Below, in pieces: positions 43,394 through 51,686 of a DNA stretch of 64,000 nucleotides. A program made the position numbers and the translations under genes. Position 1 is the stretch's first letter, and each line of letters begins with the position of its first letter. The DNA comes from Pontibacter coccineus (lineage in GTDB: Bacteria; Bacteroidota; Bacteroidia; Cytophagales; Hymenobacteraceae). The notes below the pieces were generated by a model. That model saw only the letters and a program-made list of their open reading frames with translations, did no database searches and was not told the origin of the DNA. The DNA lies in assembly GCF_030546575.1 (NCBI RefSeq), contig NZ_JAUOTN010000002.1, forward strand, positions 496,001-560,000, read 5' to 3'.

Positions 43394-43765
43394 ATGAAAA
43401 TATTGCTGGTAATTGGGGCAGGTAGTTTTATTGGCGGCGTGGCACGCTACCTGCTCACGATTTTTATCCAGACACGGGCCGCTGTTGTATTTCCATTTGG
43501 TACCCTGGCTGTGAACGTGCTTGGTTGTTTTCTGATGGGGCTTGTATTTGCGCTGATTGCAAAAGACGGTATGTCTGCCACCTGGCGGCCTTTCCTGGCA
43601 ACAGGTATACTGGGCGGGTTTACAACTTTTTCCGCTTTCTCGCTCGAGTCTGTTTACATGCTGCAAACAAACCAGTATATGCAGGCCATGCTGTATATTG
43701 GTGCCAGCGTAGTGTTGGGGTTGCTGGCTACTTTTGCCGGGATGTGGCTGGTAAAGCTGGTCTAG
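43394..43765 (+). CDS. crcB: Fluoride channel CrcB/Fluc
   Basis: CrcB is a dual-topology dimeric inner-membrane channel that exports fluoride. The 123 residues make four helices: the first with GAGSFIGGVARYLL, the second with the pore Asn in FGTLAVNVLGCFLMGLVF, the third with the signature GILGGFTTFSAFSLE that carries the Phe ladder and Na site, and a last hydrophobic helix. The 21-bp gap upstream is too short for a fluoride riboswitch; none is seen before the VOC gene either. Confidence 0.96.
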   Translation: MKILLVIGAGSFIGGVARYLLTIFIQTRAAVVFPFGTLAVNVLGCFLMGLVFALIAKDGMSATWRPFLATGILGGFTTFSAFSLESVYMLQTNQYMQAMLYIGASVVLGLLATFAGMWLVKLV

Positions 43766-43790
43766 TTTAAACGTTAGATCTGGAGACAAA

Positions 43791-43822
43791 AAGAAAAGCC
43801 CCGGTAGTGACCGGGGCTTCTT
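43791..43822. terminator. Bidirectional terminator between crcB and hxlR-like gene
   Basis: AAGAA-AAGCCCCGGT, loop AGTG, ACCGGGGCTTCTT. GC-rich stem with A/T edges on both sides between convergent genes. Confidence 0.85.
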
Positions 43823-43831
43823 CGTTATGCT

Positions 43832-44146
43832 TTAACCCAGCAGTCCTTCCATACTCCTGAACACCGACACCATTGCCTGGCCTTTCTCCGACAGGGTATA
43901 CTCTATATGCAGGGGTTTTTCCTGCACTACGGTCTTCACCAGAATATCTGCTTCCTCCAATTCCTTGAGCGCCGTTGCCACCGATTGCTTGTTGGAGCCC
44001 GGCAGCTGACGCAGCAAGCTGTTAAACCGCACCGGTCCGTCTAGGGCCAGCCTGAATATCTGCGGCTTCCATTTCCCGGATAATTGTTTTAGGATGTTCT
44101 CGGCGGGGCAACTCGCTTCCTCTTGTGGTAAATTGTTGGTAGTCAT
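43832..44146 (-). CDS. HxlR-family transcriptional regulator
   Basis: The 104-residue winged-helix DNA-binding protein shows the family core: a single Cys13 in SCPAENILKQLSGKWKPQIFRLALDGPVRFNSLLRQLPG, then KQSVATALKELEEADILV and HIEYTLSEKGQAMV. In several HxlR relatives the Cys near the start senses thiol stress, and C13 sits at that position. It is divergent from the DsbA/SpxH-like gene (124 bp between starts), so it probably controls itself and that gene. The inducer is inference. Confidence 0.93.
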   Translation of the reverse strand: MTTNNLPQEEASCPAENILKQLSGKWKPQIFRLALDGPVRFNSLLRQLPGSNKQSVATALKELEEADILVKTVVQEKPLHIEYTLSEKGQAMVSVFRSMEGLLG

Positions 44147-44270
44147 GTTTTTTTGACTAATTGACTCTCCGAAGGTTTAGTCCGATCTTTGTAAAAGTAA
44201 TTCAGCAAGGCCTGCTGGCTACCGGCTAACAGGCTGATTTTTATAAAGTTTAACGCAAGATAAGAAGACC

Positions 44271-45182
44271 ATGGAGACAAAGCCAGTAATGAACTGCGAT
44301 ATAGAGACCGGGATGTGTGAAATTCCGGGAACACAGGCAACAACAGAAGAAACCAACATCGCCGCAGCCCAGAAACCGATAAAGCTGCTGTACTTTACCG
44401 ACCCGATCTGCTCCTCGTGCTGGGGCATCGATCCGCAACTGAAGAAACTGGCGCTGGAGTACGGCCCTTACTTTGAGGTAGAATACCGCATGGGCGGTCT
44501 GCTGCCAAGCTGGGAAGCCTACGGCGGCCGCGACGTGAACGGACCTGCCAGCGTGGCCCAGCACTGGGAAGAGGCCGGTGCCCATTACGAGATGCCCATA
44601 GACGGCGACCTGTGGCTGGAAGACCCGCTGCCATCTTCTTATCCGCCATCCATTGCCTTTAAGGCGGCCCAGTTGCAGGGCGAAGAGAAAGCCGGGAAGT
44701 TCCTGAGAAGAATAAAGGAGATGATCTTCCTGGAGAAGAAAAACATTGCACGCTGGGATAACCTGGCGCTGGCCGCTGAACAAACAGGCCTGGATGTGGC
44801 GCAACTCAAAACCGATTTCGAGGGCAAAGCCGTTGAGTTGTTCCAGCAGGATCTGACGCTGGCGCGTCAGCTGGGCGTGCGTGGCTTCCCGACCATCTTT
44901 GTGACCGACGGGAACGATAACCGCATCCTGGTATACGGATCCCGTCCCTATGCGCAGTATGAGCAGGCGCTTCTTCAACTCCATCCGGAGGCTGCCAAGC
45001 AACAGTATGACACCAGCTATACCTCGCTTTTCGGCAAGTATAGCACGCTTACTACCAAAGAGTACGCGGTGCTTTCAGGTATGAAAACCGAAGAGGCGGA
45101 AGCCCACCTGCAGGAGCTGCAAGCGCAGGGCAAGATCGGAAAGTATGCATCCAAGAACGGTTCGCTTTGGAAAAGATTCTAA
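44271..45182 (+). CDS. DsbA-family thioredoxin-fold protein (SpxH/FrnE-like)
   Basis: The 303-residue cytoplasmic protein (no signal peptide) has the active site C47-S-S-C50 in TDPICSSCWGIDP, a long helical insertion, and the cis-proline loop GVRGFPTIFVTDG. The sequence around the active site resembles the ClpXP adaptor SpxH/YjbH and the FrnE oxidoreductases. Two extra Cys (C9 and C16) precede the domain. It lies opposite an HxlR regulator with a candidate thiol sensor, which points to a disulfide or thiol-stress role. Its exact partner is unknown. Confidence 0.88.
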   Translation: METKPVMNCDIETGMCEIPGTQATTEETNIAAAQKPIKLLYFTDPICSSCWGIDPQLKKLALEYGPYFEVEYRMGGLLPSWEAYGGRDVNGPASVAQHWEEAGAHYEMPIDGDLWLEDPLPSSYPPSIAFKAAQLQGEEKAGKFLRRIKEMIFLEKKNIARWDNLALAAEQTGLDVAQLKTDFEGKAVELFQQDLTLARQLGVRGFPTIFVTDGNDNRILVYGSRPYAQYEQALLQLHPEAAKQQYDTSYTSLFGKYSTLTTKEYAVLSGMKTEEAEAHLQELQAQGKIGKYASKNGSLWKRF

Positions 45183-45195
45183 GCTGATATTCCAT

Positions 45196-45238
45196 AAAAC
45201 AGAAAAGCCCCGGCAATTTGCCGGGGCTTTTCTGTTTT
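45196..45238. terminator. Terminator after the DsbA-like gene
   Basis: A 21-bp stem (AAAACAGAAAAGCCCCGGCA with its complement ending at 45238), loop of 1-3 nt, poly-T on both strands. Confidence 0.9.
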
Positions 45239-45378
45239 ATGCCGTCCCTTGGTCAGCTTAAGAAAGCACCCGCAAGATCGCAGGTAATTTCTTTATGAAA
45301 AAATAGTTAGGCATCTCGGTATCAGGGATTTGTTTTACATATAAATTTCGCTATTCTATATACTTCCCTTTACTTCGT

Positions 45379-45993
45379 ATGACCAAATCCTTTCTTCTAA
45401 CCTGTTTAGGCATGGGTTGCCTATATCAGGTTCATGCACAGGACCTGCCGCAAGGGGCAGCTGTACCTGTAGCCACTCCCTCGGAATCTGCTTATAAACC
45501 GGTGCGCCTGCTGCTGGGCGGTGCACTGGAGCTAGGTGGAGATAATGTAGCCAAAGTGTATTTTACCAATGGACAGGAGCAGTCCGTAAAAGCGGGGCAG
45601 GGTGGCACTGTGTCGGTTGGCGCTCAGTTTCAGTTCAAAGGAATGGAGCGCCTGTTGCTGCGTACTTCGGTTGGGTATAAGTATTTAACAACCCAGGCTG
45701 ACAACGTGCACATCCGCCTGACCCGTGTGCCCATTCACCTGACAGCCAATTGGATGGCGCACAAAGACATCCGGCTGGGAGCAGGCCTGGTTACGCACCA
45801 GGCTATCAAATTTCATGCTGATGGTGTAGGGGACAACATGGCGTTTGATGCCGCGGCGGGGCCAGTGTTTGAAGTGGCCTACCGAGGTATAGGCCTCTCG
45901 TACACCGTTATGACATACAAAGACCAGGCAAACTATACCTACGCAGCCAATGCCGTCGGCCTGACGGTAAGCGGAGTGCTGCCAAAACGGTAA
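45379..45993 (+). CDS. Predicted outer-membrane beta-barrel protein, unknown
   Basis: The 204-residue product has a signal peptide ending HAQ, near residue 21, and then alternating amphipathic strands with small Gly/Ala turns (VRLLLGGALELGGDNVAKVYF, TVSVGAQFQFKGMERLLLRTSVGYKYL, IRLGAGLVTHQAIKFHADG, GIGLSYTVMTYKD), ending VGLTVSGVLPKR. This resembles the small 8-stranded barrels of Bacteroidota. I recognise no family. It is monocistronic, with terminators on both sides. Confidence 0.75.
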   Translation: MTKSFLLTCLGMGCLYQVHAQDLPQGAAVPVATPSESAYKPVRLLLGGALELGGDNVAKVYFTNGQEQSVKAGQGGTVSVGAQFQFKGMERLLLRTSVGYKYLTTQADNVHIRLTRVPIHLTANWMAHKDIRLGAGLVTHQAIKFHADGVGDNMAFDAAAGPVFEVAYRGIGLSYTVMTYKDQANYTYAANAVGLTVSGVLPKR

Positions 45994-46029
45994 AACGCCA
46001 ATGCGCAGGTATAGACTGTCTGATTTCGC

Positions 46030-46071
46030 ATAAAACAAAAGCCCCGGCAAGTGCCGGGGCTTTTGTTTTAT
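46030..46071. terminator. Bidirectional terminator between the barrel and peroxiredoxin genes
   Basis: ATAAAACAAAAGCCCCGGCA pairs with its full complement ending at 46071 around a 2-nt loop, with A/T tails on both sides. The two genes are convergent. Confidence 0.9.
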
Positions 46072-46089
46072 CAATAAGTTACTTAAAGC

Positions 46090-46719
46090 TTAGTGCTTTG
46101 CAAGGTAGTTAGATACGCCTTCTTTCGTTGCGCTCATCGCTTCTTTGCCTTCAGACCAGTTTGCTGGGCAAACTTCGCCTTTTTGCTCGAAATACTGCAG
46201 GGCGTCCACCATACGCAGGGCCTCGTCGATAGAGCGGCCAAGCGGAAGGTCGTTTACAACCTGGTGACGAACTACTCCTTCTTTGTCGATCAGGAACAGA
46301 CCGCGGTAAGCAACCGGCTCACCTACAAAGATTGCCTCGCCTTCTTCGTTGTAGTCGTAGTGACCAGCAAGCACGTCGAAGTTCTGAGCAATTGTCTTAG
46401 AAGCGTCAGCTACCAGCGGGTACTCAACGCCTTCGATACCGCCCTGATTGCGTGGCGTGTTCAACCATGCGAAGTGAGAAAAATGCGTGTCGGTAGAGCA
46501 ACCAACTACGGCAACATTCTTACGCTCGAACTCTTCCATTCTGTCCTGGAACGCGATGATCTCGGTAGGGCAAACGAAAGTAAAGTCCATTGGGTAAAAA
46601 TAGAATACAACGTGCTTCTTGCCGATGTACTGGTCAAGAGAGAAGTTTTCTTCGAATTCGCCGTTCACTACTGCTGTAGCTTTGAAAGAAGGAGCTTTTT
46701 TACCTACTAATACTGCCAT
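46090..46719 (-). CDS. 2-Cys peroxiredoxin (AhpC/Prx1 type)
   Basis: This cytoplasmic peroxidase reduces hydrogen peroxide and organic peroxides. The 209 residues include the peroxidatic C50 in PMDFTFVCPTE, the Arg of the active site in TPRNQGGIEG, and the resolving C184 in GEVCPANW, marking a typical 2-Cys enzyme. The C-terminal tail (YLAKH) replaces the YF motif of eukaryotic floodgate Prxs. It lies 32 bp downstream of a PerR-like regulator on the same strand, so PerR control by peroxide is likely. Codon use is biased, with no AGGTATA motifs, consistent with high expression. Confidence 0.96.
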   Translation of the reverse strand: MAVLVGKKAPSFKATAVVNGEFEENFSLDQYIGKKHVVFYFYPMDFTFVCPTEIIAFQDRMEEFERKNVAVVGCSTDTHFSHFAWLNTPRNQGGIEGVEYPLVADASKTIAQNFDVLAGHYDYNEEGEAIFVGEPVAYRGLFLIDKEGVVRHQVVNDLPLGRSIDEALRMVDALQYFEQKGEVCPANWSEGKEAMSATKEGVSNYLAKH

Positions 46720-46751
46720 TTTGTTTTGTTTTTATTGGGTTATAAAATAAT

Positions 46752-47216
46752 CTATTTAGAAACTCTTGTAATGCTTATCTTTTTGTCGGGCTCCACCTTG
46801 CAGCCTGTCAGCTGAATCGAGAAGCCCTTGATCTCGAAGTTCTCCACCTGGCGCTCACTGAAAAATTTGATCAGCAGCTGCTCCAGTTCTTTATCCTCAA
46901 AATCAACTATCTCTTTGGTCTTGCTGCAATAGATGTGGCTGTGCGTCATCGTATTCGAGTCGTAACGCTTGCTACCGCCTTCCGACACGACCCGGCGCAG
47001 CATACCTGTTTCGGTAAAAGTATCCAGCGTTTTGTAAACCGTTCCCAGCGAAATCGTGGGGTTAGCCGGTCGTAGCCGCTGGAAAACATCCTCTGCCGTA
47101 GGGTGAGACCCATGCAGTTCCGCCACCGCCTCGAGCACCACGATGCGCTGGTGCGTCGCCTTCAGGCCACACGCAGTCAGGCTTTGTCGTATCTCGTCTC
47201 GGGTTAGGTGTTGCAT
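46752..47216 (-). CDS. PerR-like Fur-family peroxide regulator
   Basis: The 154-residue repressor has the winged-helix part (LTACGLKATHQRIVVLEAVAELHGSHPTAEDVFQRL, GTVYKTLDTFTETGM) and the sensing domain. Residues aligning to the B. subtilis PerR metal site are all present: H38, D86, H92, H94 and D105 (Asp instead of the Fur Glu). Of the structural-zinc Cys4 site, the two CxxC pairs read C-S-K-T (97-100) and C-K-V-E (139-142), so only one Cys of each pair remains. It precedes the peroxiredoxin gene. A 15-bp palindrome just upstream may be its operator. Confidence 0.9.
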   Translation of the reverse strand: MQHLTRDEIRQSLTACGLKATHQRIVVLEAVAELHGSHPTAEDVFQRLRPANPTISLGTVYKTLDTFTETGMLRRVVSEGGSKRYDSNTMTHSHIYCSKTKEIVDFEDKELEQLLIKFFSERQVENFEIKGFSIQLTGCKVEPDKKISITRVSK

Positions 47217-47224
47217 ACAGTAAA

Positions 47225-47239
47225 TAAGAATGTTTCTTA
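47225..47239. promoter_or_regulatory. Candidate autoregulatory palindrome upstream of the PerR-like gene
   Basis: TAAGAA-TGT-TTCTTA, a perfect 6-3-6 inverted repeat, begins 9 bp before the ATG and lies downstream of a -7 box at 47256-47263, a position suited to repression. It resembles Fur-superfamily boxes in being AT-rich with dyad symmetry but is not a consensus PerR box. Confidence 0.45.
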
Positions 47240-47255
47240 ACTAGGAATAGTTCCG

Positions 47256-47263
47256 CAAAGGTA
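47256..47263 (-). promoter_or_regulatory. -7 promoter box (TACCTTTG) for the PerR-like gene
   Basis: On the minus strand this reads TACCTTTG, matching TAnnTTTG, about 40 bp before the ATG. Confidence 0.45.
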
Positions 47264-47375
47264 TAGCTTCTCTTTAAGAATAAAAAGCGAAGCGCGAAAA
47301 GTTGTTCGTGAATGAGGGAACTTGGAGGATTAAGGAATTCTAGGAGTTGGAATCAACACAGGTATAATAACAAAA

Positions 47376-47448
47376 TGTCATTTCGAACGGAGTGAGAAAT
47401 CTGGGGTTTGTGCACCGGTTCAGATTTCTCACTCCGTTCGAAATGACA
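47376..47448. repeat. Perfect 28-bp inverted repeat (MITE-like), TGTCAT termini
   Basis: 47376-47403 (starting TGTCATTTCGAACGGAGTGA) is the exact reverse complement of 47421-47448, with a 17-nt loop. The outer TGTCAT and the ...AAATCTG inner end are shared with 19253-19334, and the terminus with the GIY-YIG element. It sits between the PerR-like and enoyl-CoA hydratase genes. Similar palindromes are known as abundant dispersed repeats in many bacteria. Confidence 0.8.
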
Positions 47449-47474
47449 ATGATAGTGACCTCTTTTACGCGAGC

Positions 47475-48248
47475 CTAACGTCCTTTAAACTCTGGCTTGC
47501 GCTTTTCCACAAACGCATTCATACCTTCAGTTTGGTCTTCAGAAGCGAAGCAGAGGTAGAAGTTCTTGCGCTCGAAGTGGAGACCTTCGTCGAGGTTGGT
47601 TTCGAAAGAGCGGTTCACGGATTCTTTGGCCAGCTTGGCCGCCACCGGCGACATCTGGGCTACCTCGCCTGCCAGTTTAAAGGCCTCTTCCAGGTATAGC
47701 TCTACGGGCACCACACGGTTGATCAGGCCATGCTTTTCGGCTTCGTCGGCGCTTATGAACTTACCGGTTAGCACCATTTCCATAGCCTTGGCTTTCCCGA
47801 TGGCTTTGGTCAGGCGCTGCGTGCCGCCCGCACCCGGCATTACGCCGATCTTGATCTCCGGCTGGCCGAACTGCGCCGTTTCCGAAGCTACGATCATGTC
47901 GCAAGTCATAGCCAGTTCGCAGCCGCCACCGAGTGCAAAACCTGACACGGCCGCAATGATCGGCTTCTTGGTCTTGCGGATCTGATCCCAGGTAGAAAAC
48001 TGATCGATGTTGAGCATGTCAATCGCTGTTTTACCAGCCATCTGCTTGATGTCGGCACCAGCGGCGAATGCGCGCTCATTGCCCGTGATGATGATGGCTC
48101 GTACCTCTTCGTTGTCGTCGAGTTCTTTGAGGGCATCGCGCATTTCGCCCATCAGTTGTAGGTTCAGCGCATTAAGTTCTTTTGGTCGGTTGAGCTGAAT
48201 GAGGGCCACGTGCGGACGGGCCTGTGGGGTTACCAGTATAAATTCCAT
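47475..48248 (-). CDS. Enoyl-CoA hydratase/isomerase (crotonase family)
   Basis: The 257-residue enzyme hydrates 2-enoyl-CoA. Oxyanion-hole strands are present (ERAFAAGADIKQM and FALGGGCELAMTCD), and both catalytic glutamates of hydratases occur: E111 and E131 (in FGQPEIKIGVMPGAGGTQRL). Later family features are VPVELYLEEAF and VNRSFETNLDEGLHFERKNFYLCFASEDQTEGMNAFVEKRKPEFKGR. This is closest to the short-chain FadB/PaaF/Crt type. It is alone, with no other beta-oxidation gene nearby. Confidence 0.95.
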   Translation of the reverse strand: MEFILVTPQARPHVALIQLNRPKELNALNLQLMGEMRDALKELDDNEEVRAIIITGNERAFAAGADIKQMAGKTAIDMLNIDQFSTWDQIRKTKKPIIAAVSGFALGGGCELAMTCDMIVASETAQFGQPEIKIGVMPGAGGTQRLTKAIGKAKAMEMVLTGKFISADEAEKHGLINRVVPVELYLEEAFKLAGEVAQMSPVAAKLAKESVNRSFETNLDEGLHFERKNFYLCFASEDQTEGMNAFVEKRKPEFKGR

Positions 48249-48289
48249 AGTTTAGTCGTATTTGTTCCGGACTAAGTTACGGCTTTTAG

Positions 48290-48905
48290 AGGAATAGGGG
48301 AAAGGCGCGTAGACGATATCTGTTACAGATAGGTATAGCTCTTTGATTCATAGCTTGGGCTGCTGCATATATAGCAACTTGAGTTGTTCTATAGCCTGCC
48401 CTGGCCGGGCGGGCCTCACTTTTTTCCTTGATGAAAAAAGTAAGCAAAAAAATCAAGACGCTCCAAACTCGCTGACCGCTCGAACAGTGGAGCGCCATTT
48501 TGTGCACCTGGCTGAAGCTATACCTTCGTAGCCTCTGGGGCAAATTAGTCTTGCTATACCTGTCAGTGGTCTGTTTGCTACAGGAGCTATACCTGTAAAG
48601 TAGTAATTACAGGCTCCCCGCCTTGGATAAGGAGGGGTTAGGGGTGGTTGGACCCGGTATGGTATAAAAAGTTGCCACGAAGCTTATACCTGTGAAGTAG
48701 TATCTGCAGAGATTCCCCTCTCGGGAGGGGTGGGGGTGGGTATAATCCGTGGGAGTAATAAAGGCGGTCGCTGAGAAACTATACCTGGAAATCAGCAGCA
48801 GCAGAAAAGTCCCCCCTGGGGGTAGGGGCCCTCGACAAGGAAGGGTACAGGGGGATGACAACCGTACACGAAAATCCCGTAAATCCTTGGGCTAGGCCCC
48901 TATAT
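48290..48905. repeat. Intergenic repeat island D
   Basis: About 615 bp without a supported gene between the enoyl-CoA hydratase and lysC. Modules: GCCCTGGCCGGGCGGGCC lead-in; the core 48397-48511; a CAAATTAGTCTTGC...GTCAGTGG module; CCCCGCCTTGGATAAGGAGG and GGTTGGACCCGGTAT (as in islands A and B); CCCCTCTCGGGAGGGG (48717 on, as in B); GGGGGTAGGGGCCCTCGACA (48811 on, as in C); and an AAATCC tail. It runs up to the lysC 3' end. Confidence 0.7.
48397..48511 (+). repeat. Structured core of island D (divergent, with compensatory changes)
   Basis: Hairpin 2 pairs GACGCTCCA (48457-48465) with TGGAGCGCC (48488-48496) at 8 of 9 positions. Relative to islands A and B, four base pairs have changed on both sides (A-T to C-G, T-A to C-G twice, T-A to A-T), while the loop AACTCGCTGACCGCTC is unchanged. 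Hairpin 1 stem is CTCACTTTTTT/AAAAAAGTAAG, with one mismatch and one compensated pair. Confidence 0.75.
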
Positions 48906-48923
48906 ACTGATTCAACCAAAAAG

Positions 48924-50192
48924 CTACCCCCGGCATACTACCTGGAAGGTCGTTCTGGTCCGCTGTTCGAGCAATATTTCCTTGCCTTTGGTGATTTCCT
49001 GTACGCTTTCGTTGTCGTAATTCTTGATCGTGAAAAGCTGCAGAGTAGTGTTGTAGTGGATCGTGAACTGGTCTTTCAGCGTGTCAAGCAGCTTCTGGAG
49101 ACGCTCCTCATGGTAATCAGTACAGATCGAAAACGAGATGGCCGAGTTCTGCATCAGGTTGATCTTCAGGCGCAGCTCTGACAAGGCATTGAAAATAGTG
49201 CCCAGGTTCTTTTCGCTGATAAAGGTGAAGTCCTTAACGCTGAACGACACAAGGCACTGGTTGTCTTTTACAATATAGGCCGGACTCAGTTTCTCGAAGC
49301 GGCAGTCGCAGATCTTGGTCCCTTCTGCCGTCGGGTCCAGGAAGGACTTCACATAGAGCGGAATCGACTTGTTGGCCAGCGGTTTGATGGTCTTGGGGTG
49401 GATGACCGATGCGCCGTAGTAGGCCATTTCTACCGTCTCCTGGTAATCGAGCATGTGGTAACGCACAGTATGCGCGAAGCGCTTCGGGTCGGCGTTAAGC
49501 AGGCCGGCCACGTCCTTCCAGATGTAGAGCCCCTTAGCATCGAGGCAATAGGCGAAGATGGCGCCGCTGAAGTCGGAGCCCTCACGGCCAAGCGTGGTGG
49601 TGAGGCCGTTGTTGGTGCCACCCAGGAAGCCCTGCGTCACGATAAGCTGCTGCGTCAGTATAGCAGGCAGGTCGCGTTTGATCACCCGTTCCGTCCAGGC
49701 CCAGTCCACACGGGCTTCGCGCCAGGTGTTGTCCGTCTGAATGTATTTGCGGCTATCGACCCAGGCGTTGGCTATACCTTGTTCCTGCAAAAAATAATGC
49801 ACGATAACAGAAGATAGCAGTTCCCCGAAGCTCACGACCTGGTCATAGCCTCTGTCATAATCAGTAACTATTTGGCTTTTAAACCCTTGTAATACTTGCT
49901 GCAATTGTGCGAACAGATGTTCGAGGCGCTCGTATACAGGGTGTTCTCTATCCGGGAAAAGCTCATGAACAATTGCTAGGTGGTACTGACGGCTCTGACG
50001 CAGAGCGTCACTGAAATCATGACCCGCAGCGGCCAGGTCGTATACCTGTTCCAGGGCATTGGTCGTTTTGCCCATGGCAGACACGACCAGGAGCAGTTCC
50101 TTTTCGCCGCCCTGTGCGGACACGATCTGAGCCAGATTTTGCAATGCACCGGCGTCTTTTACCGAGGCGCCGCCAAACTTAAATACTTTCAT
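48924..50192 (-). CDS. lysC: Aspartate kinase
   Basis: Aspartate kinase phosphorylates aspartate at the head of lysine, methionine and threonine synthesis. The 422 residues start MKVFKFGGASVKDAG (catalytic Lys-Phe-Gly-Gly), followed by VVSAMGKTTN, FGELLSSVIV, the TTLGREGSDFSGAIFAYCLDA aspartate-binding region, and a C-terminal ACT-like regulatory part (QCLVSFSVKDFTF, LRLKINLMQNSAISFSICTD). It is monofunctional, lacking a homoserine dehydrogenase domain. The ATG at 50192 is used rather than the TTG one codon before. It is divergent from fbp. Confidence 0.95.
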   Translation of the reverse strand: MKVFKFGGASVKDAGALQNLAQIVSAQGGEKELLLVVSAMGKTTNALEQVYDLAAAGHDFSDALRQSRQYHLAIVHELFPDREHPVYERLEHLFAQLQQVLQGFKSQIVTDYDRGYDQVVSFGELLSSVIVHYFLQEQGIANAWVDSRKYIQTDNTWREARVDWAWTERVIKRDLPAILTQQLIVTQGFLGGTNNGLTTTLGREGSDFSGAIFAYCLDAKGLYIWKDVAGLLNADPKRFAHTVRYHMLDYQETVEMAYYGASVIHPKTIKPLANKSIPLYVKSFLDPTAEGTKICDCRFEKLSPAYIVKDNQCLVSFSVKDFTFISEKNLGTIFNALSELRLKINLMQNSAISFSICTDYHEERLQKLLDTLKDQFTIHYNTTLQLFTIKNYDNESVQEITKGKEILLEQRTRTTFQVVCRG

Positions 50193-50250
50193 CAATTGGG
50201 ACTAATACTGCGTAAATGTAAGTATCCTTCGGTTATGTTTCAAAATATCA

Positions 50251-50258
50251 TATTTTTG
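50251..50258 (+). promoter_or_regulatory. -7 promoter box (TATTTTTG) for fbp
   Basis: Exact TAnnTTTG match 26 bp before the fbp ATG in the lysC-fbp divergent spacer. Confidence 0.55.
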
Positions 50259-50284
50259 TAGCTATATATTTAAATTTCACCATA

Positions 50285-51310
50285 ATGAATGACAAACTAG
50301 CGCTTCCTGTCGGTACCACACTTGACAGGTTTATCATGAGAAAGCAGGAGGACTTCCCTTTTGCGACCGGAGAACTATCGCAGTTGCTGCGCGACATTGC
50401 CCTGGCAGCCAAGATCGTGAACCGCGAAATTAACCGTGCAGGACTGATTGACGTGACCGGAGCCTACGGTCAGCAGAACGTGCAGGGAGAAGAACAACAG
50501 AAACTCGACGTGATCGCCAACATCCGCTTCATACGCGCCCTTCGTAACGGAGGCGAGGTGTGTGCCATCATCTCAGAGGAAGAAGACGAAATCATTCAGA
50601 CAGGTAACCTCAAAGGCAAGTACATCGTGGCCATCGACCCGCTGGACGGCTCTTCTAACATCGATGTGAACGTGTCGATCGGTACCATTTTCTCGATCTA
50701 CCGCCGTGTATCGGAGGCAGGCACAGAGGGTACCCTGGAAGACTGTATCCAGAACGGCACGCACCAGATCGCGGCCGGCTACGTGGTATATGGCTCTTCT
50801 ACGATGCTGGTATACACCACAGGACATAGCGTAAACGGTTTTACGTATGAGCCCTCGCTGGGCGAGTTTTTCCTTTCTCACCCCAACATGCGCATACCTG
50901 AAACGGGTACCATCTACTCCTGCAACGAAGGCGGCTACAACAGCTTCCCAGAGGGTATCAAGAACTACCTGAGCTACTGCAAAGAGAACGGTTACTCGGG
51001 TCGTTACATCGGCTCACTGGTGTCTGACTTCCACCGCAATCTGATCAAGGGTGGCGTGTACATCTACCCGGCCACGGCCAAGGCGCCTAACGGCAAGCTG
51101 CGTTTGTTGTACGAGTGCAATGCCCTGGCCTTTATTGTCGAGCAGGCGGGAGGTAAGGCTTCTACCGGCAAAGGCCGCATCATGGAAGTGGAGCCAACCG
51201 AACTGCACCAGCGCTCTCCGCTCATCATCGGATCTTTGGAGATGGTGAACAAGGTGGAGGAGTTTATGAAAGCCGAAGTGAAAAAACCTGAGGCGGTTAC
51301 AGCAAACTAA
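50285..51310 (+). CDS. fbp: Class I fructose-1,6-bisphosphatase
   Basis: Fbp hydrolyses fructose-1,6-bisphosphate in gluconeogenesis. The 341 residues contain the metal and catalytic sites [13 protein letters not shown] (Glu97-98 region), the signature [24 protein letters not shown] (from D118), substrate-binding [61 protein letters not shown], and [11 protein letters not shown]. The length is normal. It has its own promoter box. The 3' end overlaps the convergent gene at 51307 by 4 bp. No AGGTATA motif occurs in it. Confidence 0.97.
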   Translation: MNDKLALPVGTTLDRFIMRKQEDFPFATGELSQLLRDIALAAKIVNREINRAGLIDVTGAYGQQNVQGEEQQKLDVIANIRFIRALRNGGEVCAIISEEEDEIIQTGNLKGKYIVAIDPLDGSSNIDVNVSIGTIFSIYRRVSEAGTEGTLEDCIQNGTHQIAAGYVVYGSSTMLVYTTGHSVNGFTYEPSLGEFFLSHPNMRIPETGTIYSCNEGGYNSFPEGIKNYLSYCKENGYSGRYIGSLVSDFHRNLIKGGVYIYPATAKAPNGKLRLLYECNALAFIVEQAGGKASTGKGRIMEVEPTELHQRSPLIIGSLEMVNKVEEFMKAEVKKPEAVTAN

Positions 51311-51615
51311 TTCTGACTATAACGGAAGCGGATCTGCGCTTTGAGCAGCTCACGCTCTACAATTAAACGGGCTATGTTTTCGGCTACCTCTTCTTCGGAG
51401 GCCGCGAGCATAGCCTGTTTTAATTTGCGCTCCTCCACATCAATGCGGTACAGAATGTTGAGCAGCTGGTTCAGGTTAAAGCGGAGCAGGTATAGCACCA
51501 TACGGGCCACTTCCCGTGTCAGATCACTTTCCTGGGAAGGCAGCTGGTGCTCTGATTCGAAAACCCGCTGCAGCTGACGCGCGGCACTCTCAAATAGGAC
51601 AGGGGAGTAGGTCAT
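51307..51615 (-). CDS. Small helical protein, unknown
   Basis: The 102-residue product is predicted to be all-alpha: [94 protein letters not shown], with heptad-like leucines that suggest a coiled coil or helical bundle. There is no signal or membrane segment. I recognise no family. The stop (TAG) overlaps the fbp stop by 4 bp in the convergent direction. It is probably cytoplasmic, and expression is unproven. Confidence 0.75.
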   Translation of the reverse strand: MTYSPVLFESAARQLQRVFESEHQLPSQESDLTREVARMVLYLLRFNLNQLLNILYRIDVEERKLKQAMLAASEEEVAENIARLIVERELLKAQIRFRYSQN

Positions 51616-51640
51616 GGTTGTGAGCGTAAGGTATAGCGAT

Positions 51641-51671
51641 AAAAAAAAGCCCTCCTGTCCGGAGGGCTTTT
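51641..51671 (-). terminator. Terminator after the DUF5606 gene
   Basis: Read on the minus strand: GCCCTCC, loop GGACA, GGAGGGC, then a run of eight T. Located 16 bp after the stop at 51687. Confidence 0.85.
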
Positions 51672-51686
51672 CTATGGGGCAGGTTC

